A stretch of 5,490 bases of DNA from positions 1 through 5,490 of the forward strand of contig JAFDCA010000208.1 of assembly GCA_019313025.1 (NCBI GenBank), written 5' to 3'. This stretch comes from Deltaproteobacteria bacterium (GTDB lineage Bacteria > Desulfobacterota > Desulfobacteria > Desulfobacterales > UBA11574). Position 1 is the stretch's first letter, and the number at the start of each line of letters is the position of its first letter. Below the pieces are notes generated by a model. That model saw nothing but the letters and a program-made list of their open reading frames with translations, had not been told where the DNA came from and made no database searches. Shown one piece after another: positions 1 to 5,360 of the stretch. Both the position numbers and the translations under genes were made by a program.

Positions 1-1
1 G

Positions 2-391
2 CTTCTGCCCCGCATCATGACGGAACATGCTCACAGTTTAACCGGCATTGATATTCACCCCGGCGCCGATATCGTAGAAAGTTTTGTGATCGATCATGGA
101 ACCGGCGTGGTGATTGGAGAAACCACCGTTATCGGGAAAAATGTTCGAATCTATCAAGGCGTCACCCTTGGCGCCCTTTCACTTCCAAAAGATGCCGGAG
201 AACGACTGAGAGGCAAGAAACGCCATCCAACCATTGAAGACGATGTCATTGTGTATTCGGGAGCAACGATTCTGGGCGGCGATACCGTTATTGGTGCGCG
301 TTCGGTCATCGGAGGAAATGTCTGGATTACCAAATCGGTGCCTCCGGACACCAAAGTGATTATGGAAACACCAAAACTGGTGTATCGGTAG
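2..391 (+). CDS. cysE: Serine O-acetyltransferase, C-terminal part (5' end outside window)
   Basis: This enzyme acetylates L-serine with acetyl-CoA to give O-acetylserine, the first committed step of cysteine synthesis in the cytoplasm. Only the left-handed beta-helix part is present. The frame is open to the left edge and reads LLPRIM before the first internal ATG at 17, so that ATG is not the start. Hexapeptide-repeat sequence runs to the end. The active-site motif DIHPGA (His codon at 56-58, matching E. coli CysE His158) is intact, as are GTGVVIGET and the RHPTI motif that matches the E. coli His193 region. An extra loop ([15 protein letters not shown]) sits before RHPTI; I recall such loops from EpsC/SAT-like enzymes of anaerobes rather than E. 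coli CysE. The protein ends at PKLVYR and lacks the long tail ending in Ile that docks into CysK in enteric bacteria. It converges on the RACo-like gene. The family is clear; the subclass is inferred. Confidence 0.93.
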   Translation, partial: LLPRIMTEHAHSLTGIDIHPGADIVESFVIDHGTGVVIGETTVIGKNVRIYQGVTLGALSLPKDAGERLRGKKRHPTIEDDVIVYSGATILGGDTVIGARSVIGGNVWITKSVPPDTKVIMETPKLVYR

Positions 392-465
392 TCCGAAATG
401 AGCAAGAGGAAAGTATAAAGTCTTCTAAATATAATGTTCCGGCGCAACACCTAAAATACATTTGA

Positions 466-2424
466 TTACAAGAACTTTCGTTTCAAAGCCTTTCGCCTTT
501 TAAGGCGTTCCTTTAATTTGGGAAACTGTTCCATGTCGGTATGCGGCAGAAAAAGAGCCGCCACATAATTGTCCATAAAAGAAGGGGTTTCTGACAGTTC
601 GAAATTTGTCATTCGCTTCGTCACATCAACAACATCCTTTCTGATACGATTGGTCAAACAGCTCATTTTCGCACCCATTAAAGATCCATTACCGACAAAC
701 CGAATCCGATCCGGATCTATTTCCGGCAATAGTCCGATAACCATCGCCTTTTCGAGATCCACATAGCTTCCAAACCCGCCTGCCAGATAAATGCGGTCAA
801 TGTCTTGAATCTTTAGCCCCACTTCCTCAAGGAGGGTCATGCAACCACTGTATATAGCGCCCTTTGCCCTAATGAGATTATCAAGGTCCGGTTCTGTGAG
901 CGTAATATCCCGGTCGATTTGAGTTTCATGCTTCCATGCAAGCACATACTCATAAATATCGTCCGTTTTTCGTATTCGAGATGTATTGAGTTCGCGATTG
1001 AATTTTCCACGGTTGTCGATGACACCCATCTCAAACATGGTGGCTGTAATGATAATAAGTCCGGAACCACAGATACCTTTTGGTCTGACATTACCGATGG
1101 TGATATTCATCGGCTCAAGCGTCATGGGATCCATGGAAAAATCCTCGATGGCTCCCTTGCTGGCCCGCATTCCAAATTTTACCCCGCCGCCCTCGAAAGC
1201 CGGTCCTGCGGAACAGGAGGCACAGGCCAACCAATCTTTATTGCCAATGACGATCTCTGCATTGGTTCCGATATCCATAAACAGTGTCAGATCTTCGGTG
1301 CGATACATTCCTGATCCCATGACACCCGCCACGATATCACCTCCCACATAACTCGAAATCGCCGGATACACCAAGGCCGTTACATGATCTCCCAAGGCAA
1401 GACCCAAATCAATCGCCTTGATGGGCGGATAAAGGGTCGAGGCGGGTACGTAGGGTGAAAGCCGGATGTATTTGGGATTTACCTTCAGCATGAGTTGCGT
1501 CATAGTTGTGTTTCCTGCCATTGTAATCGTGGAAATTTCATCCGAATCGATCCGTGCTTTTTTCACCATTTTTTTGATTAATTTGTTGACGGTTGAAATG
1601 ACCACTTCATGAAGCTTATCAAGGCCGCCCGGTTTTCCCGCATAAATAATTCGACTGATAACATCTTCGCCATAACTGATCTGTCCGTTGTAGTCTCCAA
1701 ATTGGGCCAGGACATCGCCTGTTATAAGATCAACCAACTGCGCGTATACGGTTGTGGTGCCGATATCCACGGCAATGGCATAGTTCCGATCGGTGGTGTC
1801 TCCGGGCTGAATATGTATGATTTGCGTCTTTCTTCCGGACTGCACCGGTCGGGCAAGCGTGGCCGTTACTTTGAAATCGCCTTGTCTTAATAAATCGGAA
1901 ATTTTTCGGATAACCGGCAGTTCTACTACCAGACGGTGTTCATCGTGTTTTGCTTTTAAAAAAGAAATCAGTCGTGTTACATCCGGAAGATTATCCTGAG
2001 AGGTCGGTTTTGGAAGCTCAAGGTATTTCTTTTCCACCGGAGGCATGAAAAGTCCTTTATCCTTCAATTCTTCGAGATTCATTTCCCAGATGCCGGCCGT
2101 CTTTCGAGGCATTTTTTGTAAGTCGAGCACGCCGGCATCAACCTCCGATTCGATGGGAATACGAACCACAATATCACTCAAAACCGTCGATAGACATGCC
2201 TGTCGGTACCCATTTTCTACGTCTTTTTTGTCTAATTTTTCGGTGATGCCTCCGTCAACTTTTCCATTTTCGATAATAACCCGGCATTTCCCGCAAACGC
2301 CCTCTCCGCCGCAGGATGCATTAATATGAACCCCGGCTTCCATTGCGGCACGGATTAAGTTTTCTCCTTTATTGACATTCATTTTGATATGATGTGGCAG
2401 AAACAATATATTAAAATTATCCAT
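466..2424 (-). CDS. RACo-like 2Fe-2S/ASKHA protein (DUF4445), candidate reductive activator of corrinoid proteins
   Basis: Proteins of this family use ATP and a low-potential electron to return inactive Co(II) corrinoid proteins to Co(I). Numbering is from the ATG at 2424 (652 residues). Residues 1-90 form a plant-type ferredoxin domain with Cys38, Cys44, Cys47 and Cys77 (C-x5-C-x2-C-x29-C). A linker and middle domain follow (about 100-210). Then comes an ASKHA ATPase-fold domain with DIGTTT (220-225), AGNTTM (303-308), DIGTNAE (384-390), CSAGPAFEGGG (404-414) and AGGFGSY (548-554). The tail is strongly basic (KERLKRRKALKRKFL). The length fits the family. The frame stays open up to a TTG at 2484, with another ATG at 2436, but the ferredoxin fold begins at MDNFNILFLP, so 2424 is preferred although no good ribosome-binding site precedes it. 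It lies downstream of the sensor-like gene that stops at 2490. No corrinoid protein or methyltransferase is in view, so the target is unknown. Family very sure; substrate inferred. Confidence 0.9.
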   Translation of the reverse strand: MDNFNILFLPHHIKMNVNKGENLIRAAMEAGVHINASCGGEGVCGKCRVIIENGKVDGGITEKLDKKDVENGYRQACLSTVLSDIVVRIPIESEVDAGVLDLQKMPRKTAGIWEMNLEELKDKGLFMPPVEKKYLELPKPTSQDNLPDVTRLISFLKAKHDEHRLVVELPVIRKISDLLRQGDFKVTATLARPVQSGRKTQIIHIQPGDTTDRNYAIAVDIGTTTVYAQLVDLITGDVLAQFGDYNGQISYGEDVISRIIYAGKPGGLDKLHEVVISTVNKLIKKMVKKARIDSDEISTITMAGNTTMTQLMLKVNPKYIRLSPYVPASTLYPPIKAIDLGLALGDHVTALVYPAISSYVGGDIVAGVMGSGMYRTEDLTLFMDIGTNAEIVIGNKDWLACASCSAGPAFEGGGVKFGMRASKGAIEDFSMDPMTLEPMNITIGNVRPKGICGSGLIIITATMFEMGVIDNRGKFNRELNTSRIRKTDDIYEYVLAWKHETQIDRDITLTEPDLDNLIRAKGAIYSGCMTLLEEVGLKIQDIDRIYLAGGFGSYVDLEKAMVIGLLPEIDPDRIRFVGNGSLMGAKMSCLTNRIRKDVVDVTKRMTNFELSETPSFMDNYVAALFLPHTDMEQFPKLKERLKRRKALKRKFL

Positions 2425-2489
2425 TTTTTTATTCATCCAGCGTTTCAAGAAGGAGGTAAAAAAACATTTAAATATACCTGTCAAAGGGA

Positions 2490-2948
2490 CTAAATCTTTT
2501 CCATGGCCCCGTATGCGGCCATTATTCTATCCCGAAGTAAAAAACAGAGTCTTTCCATCAGATTAAATCCAAGTTCTGCGTTGCCAATCATCATCCGCCT
2601 TAACTCAGCCCCTTTTATGGCAATAACTTTTGTCGGCTGTTTACAAACAGCCGAAGACATGAGAATATGGGGCAAATCCAAGAGCGTTGACCAGCACCCC
2701 AAGACTCTACCTTTTCCAAGCATTTCGATAACGACATTACCTTTGTGAGCACCTAAGTCCACAGTTCTTTCCAAATAAATCTGTCCCTCGACAATAATAT
2801 AAATATGTTCTCCGTAATCCCCCTGCCGAAAAACATATTCTCCATCTTGATATGTCATCATCCGCCCTAGATTCGAGATCTCAGACAATTCTCGCGTTTC
2901 CAGCAACTCGAAAAACTCGCAGCTTTTCAACGTATGTTCCATCTCCAT
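2490..2948 (-). CDS. Stand-alone cyclic-nucleotide-binding-fold protein (CRP-like, no HTH)
   Basis: This 152-residue protein has a CRP/FNR-type sensor beta-barrel (FFELL near 12-16, GEYVFRQGDYGEHIYIIVEGQIYLE at about 36-60 in outline) followed by a helix (about 113-150) that resembles the start of the CRP dimerisation helix. It ends at a TAG at 2490, where a full CRP protein would go on with about 70 residues of winged helix-turn-helix. Only 65 bp separate this stop from the next gene's preferred start, so no DNA-binding domain has been split off by a frameshift nearby. The phosphate-binding cassette is not canonical: GCWSTLLDLP (84-93) and LMSSAV (96-101) stand where CRP has GELGLF and RSA, so the Glu and Arg that hold cAMP are missing. 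Cysteines lie at 10, 85, 102 and 135. The start ATG has an AAAGGG ribosome-binding site about 7 bases upstream. A regulator of the RACo-like partner by protein contact is an inference. Confidence 0.85.
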   Translation of the reverse strand: MEMEHTLKSCEFFELLETRELSEISNLGRMMTYQDGEYVFRQGDYGEHIYIIVEGQIYLERTVDLGAHKGNVVIEMLGKGRVLGCWSTLLDLPHILMSSAVCKQPTKVIAIKGAELRRMMIGNAELGFNLMERLCFLLRDRIMAAYGAMEKI

Positions 2949-3014
2949 ATGGATTCCCTTTCATCTCTTTCACGTTTTGTCTCAACGAAAAAGATATCTG
3001 CTTTCATCGTTTGC

Positions 3015-3033
3015 ATGATCATGTGATGATCAT
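3015..3033. promoter_or_regulatory. Two ATGATCAT palindromes, candidate operator
   Basis: The perfect palindrome ATGATCAT occurs at 3015-3022 and again at 3026-3033, separated by GTG, so the repeat period is 11 bp, about one helical turn. Each copy holds a GATC. The pair lies 67 bp or more upstream of the sensor-like gene and directly beside a candidate -10 element. This layout fits a dimeric regulator or a methylation-sensitive site. It does not match the CRP (TGTGA-N6-TCACA) or FNR (TTGAT-N4-ATCAA) consensus. Function is inferred from symmetry and position only. Confidence 0.4.
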
Positions 3034-3063
3034 ATATTCTGACAGCCTTTATGGATTTGTCAA
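3034..3063 (-). promoter_or_regulatory. Candidate sigma-70-type promoter for the sensor/RACo-like pair
   Basis: On the minus strand an exact TTGACA lies at 3063-3058, followed after 18 bp by the weak -10 match GAATAT at 3039-3034; TATATG and TATGAT lie a few bases further on at less favourable spacing. The start point would fall inside or next to the ATGATCAT pair, leaving a leader of roughly 80 bases before the gene that starts at 2948. The -35 is strong and the -10 weak, which suits a regulated promoter. Without mapping this remains a sequence match only. Confidence 0.4.
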
Positions 3064-3101
3064 GCATGCCGTACGAATCATCATGATGTGCCCCGGATCT
3101 C

Positions 3102-3752
3102 TTATTCCTTAAGCACGGACAGTCCTTTTGTCAGCTCCAACAAAACCCCCAGACCATCCTTGACTTCAGGGTTTCCCATAGCCCACAACATGCCCCATAC
3201 ACCCGTAGGTTCTGCCCGAGAAAGATCCACCCTTGAAGGAACCTCGGCGGCTCTTTCCAACAATTCCAAAGCCTCGGGAGTGGTCAGTTTCTTGAAAATG
3301 CCTAGAAGCCTTACCAGTCCGTCACCGATCTGCGTCATGTCCTCGGCCGAGTAAGTTTCAGCTGTTTTTTTAATGGTTTCCAAAGAAGATCTTAAAAGGT
3401 TAAAAACCCCTTTTTGCTCCAAGTCATCCAAATAAAAGATGATTTGGGGAAACGTAGATTTGAGTAACGGCTCTGCTATCAAAGCAAAATCGATAATATT
3501 TTTGAGTTGATCCAGAGAATAGGTCAGATTTCGGACATTCCTCATGGCCTTTTTAATGAAAAACAGCAAGTCTTCCAGTTGAAAATCAGCCTCAATGTCT
3601 GCAAGTTCAACAATAAGGGCCTTGACGGCCTCATTGACCCGTGGGGCCAATTCTTCTCTGAGTTCGCTGATGGATCTGGCAGAATCGGCAAGCGGTGCGA
3701 TCTCCTGCTCTAGCCGATGGAGTCGATCTATGATGATTTCTTCATGATTCAT
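3102..3752 (-). CDS. DUF1641 family protein
   Basis: This is a 216-residue, almost wholly helical soluble protein of the DUF1641 family. The hallmark lies near the C-terminus (WGMLWAMGNPEVKDGLG, then LLELTKGL). The N-terminal region has a heptad-like charged stretch (EEIIIDRLHRLEQEIAP) that may form a coiled coil. It has no signal peptide, no cysteines and no metal-binding motif, so it is more likely a structural or adaptor subunit than an enzyme. A GTG at 3761 could open the frame nine bases earlier, but it lies inside the AGGAGG ribosome-binding site; ATG at 3752 is the real start. It follows the flavoprotein gene with a 13-bp gap, so the two are almost surely translated together. From general knowledge, DUF1641 proteins are often encoded beside SQR-like flavoproteins or formate dehydrogenase subunits; their biochemical role is unsettled. 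Confidence 0.88.
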   Translation of the reverse strand: MNHEEIIIDRLHRLEQEIAPLADSARSISELREELAPRVNEAVKALIVELADIEADFQLEDLLFFIKKAMRNVRNLTYSLDQLKNIIDFALIAEPLLKSTFPQIIFYLDDLEQKGVFNLLRSSLETIKKTAETYSAEDMTQIGDGLVRLLGIFKKLTTPEALELLERAAEVPSRVDLSRAEPTGVWGMLWAMGNPEVKDGLGVLLELTKGLSVLKE

Positions 3753-3759
3753 GGCCTTC

Positions 3760-3769
3760 ACCTCCTTTA
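3760..3769 (-). promoter_or_regulatory. Strong ribosome-binding site overlapping the upstream stop codon
   Basis: On the minus strand TAAAGGAGGT joins the flavoprotein stop codon (TAA, 3769-3767) directly to a perfect AGGAGG (3766-3761), eight bases before the ATG at 3752. This decides the start of the DUF1641 gene and rules out the GTG at 3761. It implies that ribosomes finishing the flavoprotein can re-initiate on the DUF1641 gene, giving linked amounts of the two products. Confidence 0.85.
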
Positions 3770-5002
3770 AGCGACTTTTCGTAATTTGCCGGCAATATTC
3801 ATTTGCGGTTCCAGCGGTAGATCAAGGCCTTTCATCATCAAGTTCCAGTACACCCATCGAAACATCATTTTTCCCCAATGGTTGTTTAAGCTCTCCTGTA
3901 GCAGGGAAAAGGGCCCCATTCCGGGAAACGGAAACTTACCGGGTAACGGCTCCACATTGTAATTAAAATCGAGAAGAATGGCCTTTTCAAATCCAGATGC
4001 CAGAAAGCAGGTGGCATGACCGTCAAAAGTGGGTTTGGCTTGGTGGCCGTCTATCTCGCGAACCAGGTTCTCAACCAGTGTATAGGCTTGGTAGTGGGCC
4101 ACGGAACCGGCCTTTGACGTGGGAACATTGGTGGTGTCTCCAATGACAAACACCCGATCGAGCCTTTCGGCCTTTAGGGTGTGGTTGTCCGTTGGCACAA
4201 ATCCCACTGCATCCGAGATCCCCGAATCGATCAGCGCTTTATCTCCCACATTAGGGGGAATGGCCACAAGAAGATCGTATCCCACCTTTTCACCTTTGCC
4301 GGATTCAATGGTCTTTTCATTGGCGTTGACCTGTGCCAGGTCAAAATACGGCGTCACCTTGATATTCTTCCTTGCGGCAAACTCTGCCAAAATCCCGGCG
4401 GCCACGGGTTTGGTAAACACATTGTCCAGCGGCGTTACGAATTCGATCTCCACCTTATCCCGCACCCCATTAACCGTAAAAAACCAGTCGGCCATGAACA
4501 CAAACTCAAGTGGTGCAATGGGACATTTAAATGGAAACTCAGCAATGTTTAAAACCACCCTGCCGGAATTAAAATATTTCAGCTTTTTGTATAGTTCAAG
4601 AGAACCCTCTAGTGTGTAAAAATCGAAAATATCTTTACCCCACCCATCCATCATGCCGTCGATTTCCCCAGGAGCAATATCGCATCCCGTTGCAATCACC
4701 AGCCAATCGTAATCGTATCGATCACCCCTTTCGGTCTCCACACGACGTTCGTCGGTATTGATTCTGACCACATTGTCCAGAACAAAAGAGACCCCTTTGG
4801 GAATGAACTCCTTTTTGGGTTTTACAACATCGTTTTCCGAATAAACACCAAACGGTATGAACAGATACCCGGCCTGGTAGTGGTGCTGCTCTTTCCGATC
4901 GATAATGGTGATTTCCCATTCAGACTCCACCAGTTCTTTTCGGAGTATATTGGCCACAATGGTGCCGCCTGCACCCGAACCTAATATCAATATTTTTCTC
5001 AT
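3767..5002 (-). CDS. SQR/FCC-B-like FAD-dependent oxidoreductase
   Basis: This 411-residue flavoprotein belongs to the two-dinucleotide-binding-domain family that includes sulfide:quinone oxidoreductase (SQR) and the flavocytochrome c sulfide dehydrogenase flavoprotein. An N-terminal Rossmann motif (ILGSGAGGTIVAN, 6-18) binds FAD, with IIDR at 33-36 as its acidic end. HHYQAGYLFIPFG (40-52), VIATG (102-106) and the second FAD contact VFVIGDTTNVPTSKAG (284-299) are all typical. Two cysteines sit where the redox pair of SQR is expected: FKCP (Cys160) and TCFLASG (Cys332); Cys107 follows the ATG motif. There is no signal peptide. The C-terminal stretch LLQESLNNHWGKMMFRWVYW (367-386) looks like the amphipathic membrane-binding helix of SQRs. 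The start ATG is preceded by GAGGGAGG. The linked DUF1641 gene suggests a two-subunit unit. Sulfide or another sulfur/thiol compound with quinone is the likely reaction; substrate and direction are inferred. Confidence 0.87.
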   Translation of the reverse strand: MRKILILGSGAGGTIVANILRKELVESEWEITIIDRKEQHHYQAGYLFIPFGVYSENDVVKPKKEFIPKGVSFVLDNVVRINTDERRVETERGDRYDYDWLVIATGCDIAPGEIDGMMDGWGKDIFDFYTLEGSLELYKKLKYFNSGRVVLNIAEFPFKCPIAPLEFVFMADWFFTVNGVRDKVEIEFVTPLDNVFTKPVAAGILAEFAARKNIKVTPYFDLAQVNANEKTIESGKGEKVGYDLLVAIPPNVGDKALIDSGISDAVGFVPTDNHTLKAERLDRVFVIGDTTNVPTSKAGSVAHYQAYTLVENLVREIDGHQAKPTFDGHATCFLASGFEKAILLDFNYNVEPLPGKFPFPGMGPFSLLQESLNNHWGKMMFRWVYWNLMMKGLDLPLEPQMNIAGKLRKVA

Positions 5003-5039
5003 AAGGCCTCCCTCTTGTTTTGTAAGTTAACGAATCTTT

Positions 5040-5067
5040 TTTATATTCATACATCAGATATTCCCAA
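5040..5067 (-). promoter_or_regulatory. Candidate sigma-70-type promoter for the flavoprotein/DUF1641 genes
   Basis: On the minus strand TTGGGA (5067-5062, four of six -35 bases) and TATAAA (5045-5040, five of six -10 bases) are separated by 16 bp. Transcription would begin near 5033, giving a leader of about 30 bases that carries the GAGGGAGG ribosome-binding site. Position and spacing are good, but the region is AT-rich and other matches can be found. Confidence 0.45.
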
Positions 5068-5088
5068 TATTATTGCGTAAAACCCTGC

Positions 5089-5098
5089 TGTTATAACA
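5089..5098. promoter_or_regulatory. TGTTATAACA palindrome upstream of the candidate promoter
   Basis: This perfect 10-bp palindrome is centred about 26 bp upstream of the candidate -35 element, within reach of an activator site. Its half-site is not CRP- or FNR-like. It could bind a dimeric regulator, but a single short palindrome in AT-rich DNA is weak evidence. Confidence 0.25.
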
Positions 5099-5251
5099 AG
5101 CTAAATCAGGAGAATTTAAAGTGGGTTAAGGTGTGATCTATTAAAACAATTTATTATCACCCGCCGGTGAAAAAAGTAAGATATCTGACAGCTTGAGTGG
5201 GTGAGTTGATGGTTGTCAGTTGTGTATGAACACGAGGTGGTTTTAAAACAG

Positions 5252-5282
5252 ATTGTCTGAAATGATTCCTTTTCAAGACAAT
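5252..5282 (-). terminator. Imperfect hairpin followed by a short T run, possible weak terminator
   Basis: ATTGTCT (5252-5258) pairs with AGACAAT (5276-5282), and GAAA (5259-5262) pairs with TTTC (5271-5274) across a one-base bulge, leaving an 8-base loop. Read on the minus strand the stem is followed by CTGTTTT. It lies about 80 bases downstream of the stop of the open frame ending at 5361, where a terminator for that frame would be expected. The stem is AT-rich and the T run short, so termination would be weak at best; it could also be an operator or an RNA structure. Confidence 0.3.
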
Positions 5283-5360
5283 GAATCGTTTAAGTCATTA
5301 TCAACTACAGCATATGAATTTTTTGCCCCCATTTCGAAAACCTGCGATCGGGATTATCAC

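Larger units (their letters stand above)
5003..5360. other. Intergenic region upstream of the flavoprotein gene
   Basis: No convincing gene lies in this AT-rich stretch on either strand. The part nearest the flavoprotein gene holds its ribosome-binding site (GAGGGAGG, 5014-5007) and a candidate promoter. Further out are a TGTTATAACA palindrome, a GTGAT/ATCAC inverted pair (5133-5137 and 5156-5160), a small stem TCACC/GGTGA around CGCC (5157-5170), a CTGACA/TGTCAG inverted pair (5185-5190 and 5214-5219), the palindrome GTTTTAAAAC (5240-5249) and an imperfect hairpin (5252-5282). The density of symmetry suggests regulatory DNA, but some such pairs are expected by chance in AT-rich sequence. Confidence 0.6.

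Noticed and set aside
154..450. A 98-codon open frame on the minus strand opposite the serine acetyltransferase gene
   Set aside because: It lies antisense to a clearly conserved enzyme, has no family-like motifs, and its sequence follows from the complement of the hexapeptide-repeat codons.
494..507. CGCCTT-TT-AAGGCG inverted repeat as a terminator for the serine acetyltransferase gene
   Set aside because: It lies about 100 bp past the stop codon inside the RACo-like coding region, its loop is only two bases unless the stem is shortened to four pairs, and the T run after it is broken.
919..1351. Two overlapping plus-strand frames of 121-131 codons inside the RACo-like gene
   Set aside because: They cover the conserved ASKHA motifs of the minus-strand gene and show no motifs of their own.
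2450..2457. AAGGAGGT on the plus strand as a ribosome-binding site for a plus-strand gene
   Set aside because: No ATG, GTG or TTG with a sizeable frame follows at a usable distance; the stretch downstream encodes the sensor-like protein on the other strand.
2425..2489. A frameshifted remnant of a helix-turn-helix domain after the sensor-like protein
   Set aside because: Only 65 bp are available, too few for a winged helix, and no HTH-like sequence appears in any minus-strand frame there.
4119..4619. A 166-codon open frame on the plus strand inside the flavoprotein gene
   Set aside because: It overlaps a well-supported flavoprotein with intact FAD motifs and conserved cysteines; the translation is rich in Ser/Thr/Pro with no recognisable domain.
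5133..5160. GTGAT/ATCAC inverted pair as a CRP-type site
   Set aside because: The half-sites are 18 bp apart, whereas CRP/FNR dimers need much closer half-sites.
5157..5170. TCACC-CGCC-GGTGA stem as an intrinsic terminator
   Set aside because: On the plus strand an A run follows it, and on the minus strand the T run precedes it, so neither direction has the needed T tail.
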